A DNA stretch of 64,000 bases from Roseiarcus sp963805295 (lineage in GTDB: Bacteria > Pseudomonadota > Alphaproteobacteria > Rhizobiales > Beijerinckiaceae), in assembly GCA_963805295.1 (NCBI GenBank), contig CAWDTW010000071.1:1-64000 (forward strand), written 5' to 3'. Made by a program: the position numbers and the translations under genes. Below are positions 38,788-48,955 of this stretch, in pieces (position 1 is the first letter of the stretch; each line of letters begins with the position of its first letter). A model generated the notes under the pieces. It searched no databases. It worked only from the letters and a program-made list of their open reading frames with translations, and was not told where the DNA came from.

Positions 38788-39810
38788 TTGATCTATCTTC
38801 TAGTTTTTGCCGGTCTTCTGCTCTGCGGAGCGGCCTCAAGGGGAAACGGCTCACGTCGTAACACGCTTTACTACACCTGCCTCGTCGGACTCTTTCTTTT
38901 CGCCGGGTTCCGATACGAAGTTGGCTGCGATTGGACCGGGTATTTGAACATTTTTGAATTAGCTCGGCACGAAACAGCGCGCTCTGAGTTTGCTTTTTGG
39001 GCTATGAACAGGGTTCTGCATTATTTTGAACTAGACTATCCATATATCAACGTCATCGCGGCTGTGGCCTTTTTCGTCGGCTTTCACGCGCTAGCGAAGC
39101 GCCAGCCCGATCCTCTCGGCGTCCTGATCCTAGCCTTTCCGATCTTGATTTTGGAACTTGCAATGTCTGCAATCCGACAGGCAATGGCTGTGGGATTCCT
39201 TTGCTTTGCATACAACGCGTTCGTAGACATTCTCCTTCCGCGATTTGTTGTATTTGTTTTAATTGCGACCTCGTTTCATTCAAGCGCGATGATTTTCTTG
39301 CTTCTGGCACCGTTTGTAGGCGGCGAACTCTCGGCCCGACGTATCGCTTTGGGGGGACTACTCGCGTTGCCTGGAGTCTATTATATTCTGACTAGCGAAG
39401 CCGCCGAGACGTACTCGCAGCGTTATATCGGGACCGCGACAGACGCGGCTGGGGCGCCGTTCCGCACCGGTTTGCTGGCGTTGACCGGCATAGCGTTCCT
39501 TTGGTTTCTCGATCGCGAGTGGAAGGCGCAGTCCATCCGGGATTACAAACTCGCCAAAATGTCATCGTATATGATGGTGGCGACATTCCCCCTCGCCCTC
39601 TACTCTTCGGTCCTCGGAGATCGAATCGCGTTTTACCTATATCCGATTCAGCTTGTGGTCCTCGCCCGTTTGTCGCTTATAGTTCCAGGTCCCTACTCGA
39701 CTGCGATCGCAATTGCACCTTACTCGGTCGCAACGCTGTTCCTTCTGGTATGGACACAGCTATCGTCGCTATTTGAGCGGTGCTATGTTCCGTATCAAAT
39801 ATGGTGGTAA
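38788..39810 (+). CDS. EpsG-family membrane protein (polysaccharide polymerase-like)
   Basis: 340 aa integral membrane protein starting at TTG 38788, 41 nt after the asnB stop. About nine or ten hydrophobic segments alternate with short loops. FRYEVGCDWTGYLNIFE and the segment AMSAIRQAMAVGFLCFAYNA fit the EpsG/Wzy-like family, which is thought to polymerise exopolysaccharide repeat units. GC is lower than in the housekeeping genes, in line with a transferred polysaccharide locus. Substrate unknown. Confidence 0.75.
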   Translation: MIYLLVFAGLLLCGAASRGNGSRRNTLYYTCLVGLFLFAGFRYEVGCDWTGYLNIFELARHETARSEFAFWAMNRVLHYFELDYPYINVIAAVAFFVGFHALAKRQPDPLGVLILAFPILILELAMSAIRQAMAVGFLCFAYNAFVDILLPRFVVFVLIATSFHSSAMIFLLLAPFVGGELSARRIALGGLLALPGVYYILTSEAAETYSQRYIGTATDAAGAPFRTGLLALTGIAFLWFLDREWKAQSIRDYKLAKMSSYMMVATFPLALYSSVLGDRIAFYLYPIQLVVLARLSLIVPGPYSTAIAIAPYSVATLFLLVWTQLSSLFERCYVPYQIWW

Positions 39811-40222
39811 AGAGCACCCCCGCCCCTCCCCCCGCCTAACCCACCCTGGGGGAGCACAGTCGATGCGATACCCGGCCGCATGTAACACTCGATGCCCGCG
39901 TCGCACGGCGGCAATGATGCGGCAAATGATATTGTGGAGACCCGCAATCCGTTTCAAGGGAATGTAATGGGCGTCGTGGTCTTCGCGGAAGCCATTGACG
40001 GCCTCCAGCAGCTCGGCGACCGACCGAGGTGGGGCACATCGCTCTCTACTCGAGATTCCAGAGGGAATCCCAACCCCGGCACCGACGGAACCGCCTCGCT
40101 CGCGCGCCATAAGAGACCAGCTCTTTCGGCCATCAACGACAAAACCAGCAAATCCGAATACCTTCGATCGCAATCCCCTGCAACTCTGAAGTTCTTCGAG
40201 CTTCTTACGGGTGACCCGCCAT
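39811..40222. other. Gap without a recognised gene
   Basis: About 0.4 kb between the EpsG-type gene and the formyltransferase-like gene. A minus-strand frame across it (with GLHNIICRIIAAVRRGHRVL) is open for about 160 codons, but I recognise nothing in it, and it overlaps both neighbours. C-runs near 39820 and 39850. It could be an IS or intron border remnant. Confidence 0.3.
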
Positions 40223-41828
40223 ATGAAAATTAGAGCCGCCTTGATAGTTGATAGACTTTCCATGGCCGAATGGCAAAAGTTCGCTTTAGAATATACGTAT
40301 GATTACATAGATATTAGACTTCTTTTAAACTGCTTGAACACGAACACGAAGAGACGTTACGCTAAGCACTTTGCTTACTATGCGTTGAATATTGTTGCCT
40401 TGAGGACTGCGACTCGTACGCTGTCGTGTGATATTCCGGGGGCTGACGTTATTACCTTTAAGTCAGGATACAATGGGGCGTGGCAAACCATCCCGTCAGG
40501 AGTTGTTGAAAGGGTTAGATTTGCAAATATAAAGCTTGTTATTAAGTTTGGTAGGAATTTGCTTAGAATCGACGATAGGCTCTCGGATTTTGATATACTC
40601 TCTTTCCATCACGGCGATCCCGCGCAATACAGAGGTCGCCCCGCTGGTTTCTACGAACTCTATGGAAATCATAGTCGCATTGGAATTATCGTTCAGAGAC
40701 TCTCTAATACACTTGATGGTGGTGCGATTTTTCTAGCGGTTACAGTAAGGTATATCATTATTCTTATAAACGAAGCGCTGAAAAGTTCTATTCCGTATCT
40801 CGTTTTTTACTAAGAAAAGCTCTTATAAACTATTCCATGGGGACGTCATATAAATTACAAAAACTTGGGCCAAACTATCGGTTGCCAAGCAACATGACAG
40901 TAGCTAAATTTGCTTTTAAGTTAGCCTATAGAAAGATTGACCGGCTGCTTTACGGCGTTTTTAGCGAAAAAAGATGGAATATCGTCAGGTATAGCTTTGA
41001 TCAGATAGAAGATTTGTTTAAGCTGTCTGTCGCGAGGGGGACCGTTCCAGTTTTAGGAGCGGGATACGCATTTATGCGGATCCATTTTTCGACGCAACAG
41101 GTGACAAGATACGCGTTGAGGCCTTGAATGCTACAAATGGCCTAGGAGAAATTGTTGAGCTTAGCTCAAGTAGTTTCGACGCCGTTCGGACATTGGTAAA
41201 AGGTCACCATTACTCCTATCCGTGTTCTTTTGAGGACACAAATAGGGAATACATCATCCCCGAGGTCGCCTCGCATTCTTCACCATTTTTGTTGGGTAAA
41301 CCCTTTGACGGTTCCGTCAAGGAGCGGTTGAGTGGGTTAGAGGAAGTCAGAATTGTGGACGGAACATTATTCAAGAACGACGGCGTCTATTATCTATTTG
41401 GTGGGTTGGCCGACTCCGCTGCGGACTGCCTATATTTGTACTTTAGTGATGACCTGAAGGGTCCATACAAGCCTCACCCGCACAACCCGATAGTGATAGA
41501 TCCACATTCTGCTCGCATGGCCGGGCACATTTTACGCTGCGGTGGAAGACTGTATCGATTTGGCCAGAATAATAGCTATAGCTATGGGGATGGAATAACA
41601 ATAAACGAGATAGTGCAATTGTCTAAAGTTCATTATTGCGAGAAAAGTGTAGGATCTATTGCTTTCGATGACGCACGCGGCCCGCACACAATTGATGTAT
41701 TTCGTAAATTAGCGGTACTAGATTTTTATACCGATCGTCTTTCTTTCTTCGCGGGGTATAGGCGTATTGCGGCAAGGTATTTCAGAGTCCGGACGCGTAA
41801 GAAGGTTGGCGCAGGCGAGGAATTGTGA
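40223..41828 (+). pseudogene. Formyltransferase-like plus GINT1-type domain protein, two frameshifts, AT-rich
   Basis: From ATG 40223 (MKIRAALIVDRLSMAEWQKF) the N-terminal part reads LSFHHGDPAQYRGRPAGFYE and SNTLDGGAIF, a formyltransferase-type core. After a slip near 40745 it continues SKVYHYSYKRSAEKFYSVSR and SEKRWNIVRYSFDQIEDLF. After another near 41080 it reads YADPFFDATGDKIRVEALNA, HHYSYPCSFEDTNREYIIPE, RIVDGTLFKNDGVYYLFGG and GPYKPHPHNPIVIDPHSARM, the pattern of the N-terminal domain annotated for glucosamine inositolphosphorylceramide transferase 1. This suggests sugar or surface-glycan modification. GC is far below the rest of the window, indicating transfer. Both slips fall in T-rich runs. 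Confidence 0.65.
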
Positions 41829-42029
41829 TTTATGGCGTCCGAAGGGAGCCGGCGATGGATCGAGACCCGTGCGGGATGCGGCGAGTGGCGAGGCGGCCTA
41901 GCTACAACTCGCGACGGGACCCCAGGAAATCCCGCCGCCCCGAGTCTGATTGCCACATGCCGTCTGACCCAGAACCGATTTATTTGTTAGTGGCGGGTAT
42001 CCTAACCGCTAGCCGACAGCCTGCATTCT

Positions 42030-42700
42030 TTGCCGCTCGCAGCGAGCGCGGTGCGCTGGGTGAAGCGGTTCCAAACCACGGGCGAAATTTCACCGGCGCC
42101 TTCTGGCGGCGACCGCCGCTCCGGCCGGATCGAGGCGCATCACGACTATCTCTTGGGCCTGGTCCCCCCCCCTCGTTTTCATTGACGAGACCGGAGCCTC
42201 CACCAATCTCGCGCGCAAAAGCGGACGTTGCCGGCGCGGGCGCCGCTTGCGGGCGGCCATCCCGCACAGTCACTACAAAACGGTGACTTTGGTCGCCGGC
42301 CTTCGCCTTCGCGGCCTGACAGCGGCAAAGACTTTCGACGGACCGATCAACGCCGCCCGGTTCGAGGATTGGCTGGAGACATGCCTCGTCCCCACGCTCT
42401 CGCCCGGCGAGGTCGTCGTCATGGACAATCTCCCGGCTCACAAGGGGCCGCGGGTCGAGCAACTCATCAAGGCGGCGGGCGCGGAGTTGCGATATCTCCC
42501 AGCCTACAGTCCTGATATGAACCCCATCGAAAAAGCCTTCTCCAAGCTCAAAGCCTTCCTGCGCAAAATCGCCGAACGGACCGTCGCGGGCCTCATGCGC
42601 GCCCTCGAAACCTGCGCCGAAATCTTCAAGCCCTCGCAATGTACAAATTACTTCAAATCCTGTGGTTATGAGCACGATACAGGATGATCGGATTCCGCTC
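42030..42700 (+). pseudogene. IS630-family element, 5'-truncated with internal deletion
   Basis: 42030-42160 matches the N-terminal part of the IS630 at 48956 (frame RWVKRF..TTGEISPAPSGG). After a run of C (42165-42172) it jumps to FIDETGASTNLARKSGRCRR and stays open to NYFKSCGYEHDTG at 42687, including VVVMDNLPAHKGPR and DMNPIEKAFSKLK. About 190 bp of the middle is missing. The right end GGATTCCGCTC abuts TA at 42701-42702. Confidence 0.8.
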
Positions 42701-44832
42701 TAGAACTCCGTGTAGGAGACGGAGCCGCTCATCTGAACGGCGGCGGTCGTGAGGACGCAAAGGGCATTGCCGGCCGGGACGACGAGGACGGGGCCAAGGC
42801 CATTTCCCTTGGCGATGCCGGACTGCGCCGTGAGGTTATAGGCGCCGGTCAAGGCCGTCGTGCCCGTGCCACAGTTCGACCCGGCGCCATACTCAAATGT
42901 GAGGTTACCAGTTCCGCCAGCGACCACGTCATACGAGGTCACATAGATTTTCTTGCCGCTTGAGAGTGGGACAAGCTGCGTCGTCGTCGCGGTCGAAACG
43001 TTGATCGAGGCCGAGTTGTCGGCCTGAATGAGCCCGACCAGGTTTCCACTAGAAACCACACCGGCCTCGAGCGCGTTCGCCGGGGCCGCCGACCCCGTTG
43101 GTCCGTCAATCGCCGCGCCGGCATGGCCTTCGATCCCGACCATCTGGGCGCCGTTGGCTGCGGTCGCGACCGCTTTCCCTCCAACTGACGTCAGGTCCGT
43201 ATTGCTAGCGACGATAACGCCGGTTTGCGACGTTCCCGGCGTCAAGCCGGTCCAGGACGCGCTCGTTCCATTGACGTTGAGCTGTGGCGGCGAATTGATG
43301 GTGGCGTTCAGCGTCATCAGATCGGTGTGCTCTTGCGAGTTCGACACGGCGAGCGCCGTGCCGTTCGCCCCTGTATTGGCGAGCGACACCTGGAGAGGAT
43401 TCGACGCGATGCCGAGTTCGTTCGACGACGAATCGCGAAGGTTGGTGAACAGAGCGCGATATTGCGTCAACTGCGCGAGGCCCTGCTTGCCGCTCGTCAG
43501 CGGGTTGCTGGTCGATGTCGACTGATAGACGCCGCCATTCGGCGCAAAGACAGCCGAACCGGCCGTGAAAGATGCGCCATCCGCCGCGCCCGCCCCGGAA
43601 CCGGAGCAGTTGGCGCACTGGACATTCAGGCTGTTCGAAGTCGAGCCGATCACGTTGCCCAAGCCGTCGACAATTTGAGTCTTCTGGCTGCCGCTCGTCT
43701 GGTTCGAGGACGTCGATGCACCGGTGGGAAGTGAGACCGTCCCGCTGATGTTGGTGATGTTCCACGCGCCGCTTTGCGACACCGCTGGCGTGTTGGTCAC
43801 ATAGGCGTTGACGCCTTGAACAGGTACCGCGCCAGGAGATGTGCCATAGTTTGACGGCGATCCAAGCGCGACGCCGTTAATCTGGGTCTGATTGACCGTC
43901 CAAGGGCCGCTCGCTTGCGTCACCGCGCCAATCGTATTCGATCCGCTTGCGAGGGCCGGAAGCGAGGCGAGCGAGACCGGCTGCGTCGCCTGCCAGAAGG
44001 CGCCGCTGACGGGAACGGGCACCCCGCCGCTCACGCCCTGGATTGGCAAAGCGCTCGTCGCGCTCGTTCCGGCGTTCGTCTTCGCGGTGTTCGCCGCGAC
44101 CGTCGCCAAGTTGCCGCCGGATTCCTGCGCGGCGTTCGAGGGCAATGGCAACGAGACGGCCGATACCGTCTGTGTCGCGGGGAAGTTCGTCACATGAGCG
44201 AGCGCGCCGCCGTCGCCGTTGAGCGCCGGCTGGTTGGCCGCTGTCGCTGCACCGTTCAGGGTCCCGAGATTGACGGCGCCGATCGTGTTTGAACCGGTCG
44301 GGATCGGGGAGGCAATGTCCACTTTGAGATTGCCGGAGGAATCGCCCTGCAACGCGACTGTCTGCCCGCTGCTGAGCGTCGGCGCGCTGCTGTTGTATTG
44401 GAGGCCGCCGCTGCCTCCTCCGCCGCTGCCTCCTCCGCCGGTCCCGGCCGCAAGGCCCGTGCCGCCCGAGATGGTTAGCGCCGTGGCGCCCGAAGAGGTA
44501 ATTGCGGCCAGATAGGTGTTCGAGCCGACGGTAAATGCCATCCAACTGTTCGGCTGGATCACGTCGCCCGCGGTCGTCGTCGCCGCCACGTTGGAAGTCC
44601 CAAGCCTCACGTAGGCCGCGGTCGAGCCGGTGTTGTAGACAACCACGGTTGTTCCGCTCGGCAGCGCAACGCTGCTTGTTACGTTCGAGGCCGAGAGCTG
44701 CGAATAGGCCGGCGTCGGCTGAAAGCCGGACAAGGTCGCCGAGAAAGTGCCCGAGATCTGCGCGAACGCCGGGCAGGCAAGGACGAGTGCAAGCGGCGCC
44801 GCGAGGGCGCCGCCCAGGAGAGTGTGTCTCAT
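42700..44832 (-). CDS. Secreted repetitive protein, tail-fibre/virion-like (710 aa)
   Basis: N-terminal signal peptide (MRHTLLGGALAAPLALVLAC, then PAFA) followed by a Ser/Thr/Ala/Gly-rich, Lys-poor body with recurring motifs: SNTIGAV appears at least twice, followed by ASGPWTVNQTQINGVAL and QSGAWNITNISGTVSLPTG, a repeat style seen in phage tail-fibre and virion proteins. A Gly-rich hinge (GTGGGGSGGGGSGG) lies near residue 135. The C-terminal part is sandwich-like (SSGKKIYVTSYDVVAGGTGN). Role unknown: exported fibre, adhesin or prophage remnant. The stop TAG is made at the border with the IS630 relic (TA 42701-42702), so the original C-terminus may have been longer. Confidence 0.6.
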   Translation of the reverse strand: MRHTLLGGALAAPLALVLACPAFAQISGTFSATLSGFQPTPAYSQLSASNVTSSVALPSGTTVVVYNTGSTAAYVRLGTSNVAATTTAGDVIQPNSWMAFTVGSNTYLAAITSSGATALTISGGTGLAAGTGGGGSGGGGSGGLQYNSSAPTLSSGQTVALQGDSSGNLKVDIASPIPTGSNTIGAVNLGTLNGAATAANQPALNGDGGALAHVTNFPATQTVSAVSLPLPSNAAQESGGNLATVAANTAKTNAGTSATSALPIQGVSGGVPVPVSGAFWQATQPVSLASLPALASGSNTIGAVTQASGPWTVNQTQINGVALGSPSNYGTSPGAVPVQGVNAYVTNTPAVSQSGAWNITNISGTVSLPTGASTSSNQTSGSQKTQIVDGLGNVIGSTSNSLNVQCANCSGSGAGAADGASFTAGSAVFAPNGGVYQSTSTSNPLTSGKQGLAQLTQYRALFTNLRDSSSNELGIASNPLQVSLANTGANGTALAVSNSQEHTDLMTLNATINSPPQLNVNGTSASWTGLTPGTSQTGVIVASNTDLTSVGGKAVATAANGAQMVGIEGHAGAAIDGPTGSAAPANALEAGVVSSGNLVGLIQADNSASINVSTATTTQLVPLSSGKKIYVTSYDVVAGGTGNLTFEYGAGSNCGTGTTALTGAYNLTAQSGIAKGNGLGPVLVVPAGNALCVLTTAAVQMSGSVSYTEF

Positions 44833-45515
44833 GGGGATTCCTTCAGTTGTTGTGGGGATATTGTGGGGAAATTCATCAAAGTCAGCCTGGTGGTCTGACT
44901 TATTGGGCCGTGTCTCAGACGACTGCGCCCTGTATTGTGTTGATGTTAGAGAAGTTGAGTTGCTAAGCCCGTTCTTGAAAAAATGTAGGCTTAACTGGGT
45001 GTAATGATCGTCGAACGTCAGTTATTGCTTTGGGCGATTACGCTTTTAATTATGTTCAAAATAGAGAATAGCTAGTGAGTACATGCGCATCCGCTCGCGT
45101 ACTAAAATCAGGTCGTTTACCCTGTTCCCTTTGGGTCACAAGGCGCTCGGCATCGCCCTTGCAGATGGCCGCTAGCCAAATCGGGAGCCAATGGCAAATT
45201 GAGGGCGCGACCTTTATGGTCAGGCGATCAGCGAAGGGAGGCGCTCGCAAATCGGATCCCGAAGATCCGAGCCGGACATTACCGAGCCACGAGGGATCAA
45301 TGCAGCTCGCATCGCGAATATGCGTAAGCGCGAAAGCTTAGCGTTATCGCGATCATATTGAAACGATCGCCGAATGCAAAACCTCTTCATGGTTCCAGGG
45401 GCGGATGGTATGAGGACGCGCGACAATCAAACGATGTAAGCCGATCACGATTCCGCGCTGAGAAGGATCCATCCTCCGTCACGCTCTCGGGACAGCGTTG
45501 GCTGCCCGTTGGCTC
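44833..45515. other. Intergenic region, no recognised gene
   Basis: About 0.7 kb that should contain the promoter of the tail-fibre-like gene near 44840-44900. Short frames exist (for example MAASQIGSQWQIEGATFMVR on plus near 45160), but none has support. Confidence 0.4.
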
Positions 45516-45644
45516 CTCAAGAATCCCCTCATTTCGATTTTCGTCAATGAAATCAATAAGTTAGATAAATGTGACAGATAACCATTAACATATTGATTTC
45601 ATTGCGATTTTCAGCATACGGCGAAAAATGAGGGGATGAGTGAG
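45516..45644. mobile_element. 129-bp MITE, copy 2, with IS4-type ends
   Basis: Same length as and nearly identical to 24149-24277 (a handful of differences, near 45548 and 45565-45575). Ends CTCAAGAATCCCCTCATTT and CTCACTCATCCCCTCATTT. 9-bp direct repeat CGTTGGCTC at 45507-45515 and 45645-45653. Confidence 0.92.
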
Positions 45645-47183
45645 CGTTGGCTCGTGTCGAGTTGCCGGTGATACCGCGCCTTCTACATCACAGAGCAAAC
45701 CGTGTATCGTCGGCAGCCACAGCGTGACCGAGGCACTGCCATCGCCCGCTCGCTCCATCTCCAGCTTGTCACTTTATGCCATGAGCGGCGGAAGGAGTCA
45801 AGAAAATGTTCCCTCTTTGTTCTCGGCCGCAGCAAACCACGGCGTTTGGCGCTCTCTCGAATGCGCTGTTGACCGAGGGCTTCAACGGCGCCGAGTCCTT
45901 CCTCCTTCGCTCGCAGGCTGCGCTTCACTGAGGCCATGGGGCTTGACCAGACACGGGGCTAGTGGCGCGATTCGGTCATAGTGAAGGGTATCAAGGTCTT
46001 GAGCTTTGATGCGGGCGTCGTCGGCTCCCCCTCCGCCCCTGGGATCAGGGGAAAGCGGGCATCGATTGTCCGGCCTCGAAAAAGAGCAGGAACTTCTTGA
46101 CAAAGGCGCCGTTGTTCTATATTTGTTCTCGTGCCCGCCGTCCTGAAGGAGAAGCCGATTGCCCGGTTCCATAGAAGCCGTTCCTCCTGCCGCCGCTTGC
46201 GACCGATCGGTCGAAGCGCGGGGCGCGCCTGGCGAAGGCCGGGACGGCTGCCCACGCTCACCGCTCGGGGAGGGAAGCAAAAAATACTTTTCCGCTGTTT
46301 CGCGTGCAACTCTTTGATAAGTCTCAATTCGCAGCCAGAAATAGGATGAAAAGGAAGGATTTTCCGGCGTCTCAAGAGCATATTGCGCCTTCCTGGACGC
46401 GCTCCCGACCCGTCTTGGAACTCCAGCGTCGCCAACAAGCAGCCTCTGCCGGCCCGCCCCGGAAAACCGGCCGGGGAATGGCGCCGCAAGAGCCTGAAAT
46501 CATTGAATCCGCGCCGGGAAACGGTATGGCCCCGGCAGCCTCTTGCCCACAAGACGTGGTAGGTGGGCGGAGTTCGGCCTCTCCGCCGGTGGCTGAGCGG
46601 GCCGAGGAAGCCTTCCTTTCCACAGCAAACAACTATGTTTGACTGTCCTTTGGACGCGCCGCCTGGGCGAAGGAGGGAGGACTCGACGCCGATAAAGCTC
46701 TCGGTCAAGAGCGCTTCTCCGAAGCGTGGGATTGACCAGACAAGAGGCGAGAAAAAGGTCGCGTCACTTCGCCCAACGGCAGTCGGACATTATGAATGTT
46801 CCGCCCCGAAGCGAGATTGACCGAACCGAAAGCGAAATTACAATTCTGCCGTTTGGGAGATTTGTACACGTTCTGATCTCCCCATATATGGAGATTGCCC
46901 ACATAACGCTTTTCTTACACTTTTCGCATCCAATCGAAAGAGAGGGCGGTAGTCGCTGAACTCGTGACAAGAGCGACGGAGTGCGAATGGACATGAAACC
47001 CGATACTGCGCCGCGCGGTTCTTTCCCGCCAACAAAATGCGACTTCTCACGAGGCGGGCACACAGTCGTACGCCGCTGGGGTCGCAAACTGTTATTTCGG
47101 GAGTTTAACGGTGGGGATGTGGGCGATGATCGACCCGGAATGCGCCGTTCGAGTCCCACATCCTAAGCTGTATAAATCTTCTC
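45645..47183. other. 1.5-kb stretch without a recognised gene
   Basis: No frame is convincing on either strand. The sequence has scattered similar words (gcttgaccagac, gattgaccagac, gattgaccgaacc at about 45950, 46730 and 46820) and looks like degraded non-coding or pseudogenised DNA. A 7-bp complementary pair at 47115-47121 and 47157-47163 was considered as a tRNA and rejected. Confidence 0.4.
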
Positions 47184-47310
47184 ATGACAAAATTCATTTT
47201 CGAACTCTACGCCGCGATCAGCGCTTTCGCTACGTTTGCCTACGTTGGGTTCGGTTGGGCGAGCAGTAAGAGGCCAATTTCAGACGAACTTGAGCGGATT
47301 AGAGATTTTG
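47184..47310 (+). CDS. Possible small membrane protein, 5' part
   Basis: ATG 47184 opens a frame MTKFIFELYAAISAFATFAY, then VGFGWASSKRPISDELERIR, one predicted membrane segment followed by a polar stretch. The frame then loses protein-like composition before the IS1634 relic. Unknown, weakly supported. Confidence 0.25.
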
Positions 47311-47499
47311 ACCAGTTCATGGGATGTCGGCGGTCCGATTTCCGTCCCGAAACGGGAACAGCCTCTCGCGGCAAGAGAGCGCTCGCCGCCTCGGGAGGCC
47401 CCAATGGTCGCCTCATGGGCATAAGGGGGCAACGAAACGCCCAAGGCAACTACCTGAGTCAACGGGATAAGCCTCCGCAGGAGTTCCCGTCGACTAGAG

Positions 47500-48882
47500 T
47501 GCCGCGGCCCGCGCGCTGTCGCCCGAAACCGCCGCCTCCAGCCTGGGGGACGAGCTCGGCCTCGGGATCGTCGACGAAGAGGAGCTCTACGCGGCGCTCG
47601 ACTGGCTCGCGGTCCGCCAGCCGGCGATCGAGGCCATGCTCGCCAAGCGCCACTCTCTGGCGGGACGCTGGTGCTCTACGACGTGACCTCGAGCTACATG
47701 GAGGGCCGCTGCTGCCCGCTCGCCCGGTTCGGCTACAACCGCGACGGCAAGAAGGGCAAGCTCCAGATCGTCTACGGCTTGCTCTGCGCCCCCGACGGCT
47801 GCCCCGTCGCCGTCGAGGTCTTCGAGGGCTCGACCGGCGACCCGGCGACGCTCGGCTCACAGGTCGCCAAGCTGAAGCAGCGCTTCGGCCTCGACCACGT
47901 GGTCCTGGTGGGTGACAGAGGCATGATCACCGACGCCCGGATCGCCGAGGACATCCAGCCGGCCGGGCTCGACTGGATCACCGCGCTCAGGGCGCCTGCG
48001 ATCCGCGGGCTGCTCGACGGCGGCGCCTTCCAGATGTCGTTGTTCGATGACCGCGATATGGCGACCATCACCTCGCCCGACTTCCCGGGCGAGCGCCTCA
48101 TCCTGTGCCGCAACGCCGCGCTCGCCGCCGAGCGCGCCCGCAAGCGCGAGGACCTGCTGCGCGCCACGGAACGCGATCTCGCCCCCATTGCCGCCGCGGT
48201 GCGGCGCAAGCGCGAGCCGCTCAGGGGAAAAGCCGACATCGGCCTCGCCGTCGGCGCCGTCATCGGCAAGCATAAAATGGCCAAGCACTTCGCGCTCGAT
48301 ATCACCGACACGTCCTTCGCCTTCGCCCGCAAGACCGCCGCGATCGCTGAGGAGGCCGCCCTCGACGGCCTCTACGCCGTGCGCACCAGCCTGCCCGAAA
48401 CCGCGCTCGACGACAGCAAAACCGTCAAAAGCTACAAATCCCTGAGCCTGGTCGAGCACGCCATCCGGTCGATCAAGACCGTCGACCTCCATGTCCGGCC
48501 GGTCTACCACTGGCTCGAAGACCGCGTGCGCGCCCACGTCTTCCTCTGCATGCTCGCCTATTATCTCGAATGGCACATGCGCCAGCGCCTGGCCCCCATG
48601 CTCTACGACGACACCGACAAGGAGGCCGCCGAGGCGCTCCGCAAGAGCCCGGTCGCAAAGGCTGAGCGATCGCCCGCCGCCCTCGCCAAGCAGACCACAG
48701 GCCGAACCGACGATGGTCTCCCCGTCCACAGCTTCCACACCCTGCTTCACGACCTCGCCACCATCACCAAAAACACCGTCGCGACCGCCCTCGCGCCCGA
48801 CTTCCCCTTCACAATCACCACACGGCCGACACACATCCAGAAAAAAGCCTTCGACCTCCTGGGCATCACCTGTACCCAGTAA
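47500..48882 (+). pseudogene. IS1634-family transposase, N-terminus lost, one frameshift
   Basis: From about 47500 the frame reads ALSPETAASSLGDELGLGIV. After a slip near 47665 it reads LVLYDVTSSYMEGRCCPLAR (first Asp), VVLVGDRGMITDARIAED, LVEHAIRSIKTVDLHVRPVY and a normal C-terminus ending LLGITCTQ at 48882. About 130-150 N-terminal residues are missing. A different lineage from the IS1634 at 8072. Confidence 0.85.
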
Positions 48883-48891
48883 CACACCCAT

Positions 48892-48914
48892 CCAGCTTGA
48901 TCTTATCAAGCTGG
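48892..48914. other. Perfect hairpin after the IS1634 relic
   Basis: A 10-bp stem (CCAGCTTGAT paired with ATCAAGCTGG) with a 3-nt loop, 10 nt after the transposase stop. There is no following T-run, so it is not a clear intrinsic terminator. It may mark the IS end. Confidence 0.4.
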
Positions 48915-48955
48915 AACAATGGGTTGCGCAGGTCGAAAGAGGGAAGCTCCGCCTA

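Noticed and set aside
39769..40263. Minus-strand frame of about 164 codons across the gap after the EpsG-type gene
   Set aside because: Overlaps the ends of both neighbours, low-complexity C/G runs, no recognisable motif.
47115..47163. tRNA-like element (GGATGTG ... TTCGAGT ... CACATCC)
   Set aside because: Only about 49 nt, and the T-arm does not pair next to the acceptor stem; no D or anticodon arm.
48892..48914. Intrinsic terminator after the IS1634 relic
   Set aside because: Good hairpin but no T-run on either side; recorded only as a hairpin.
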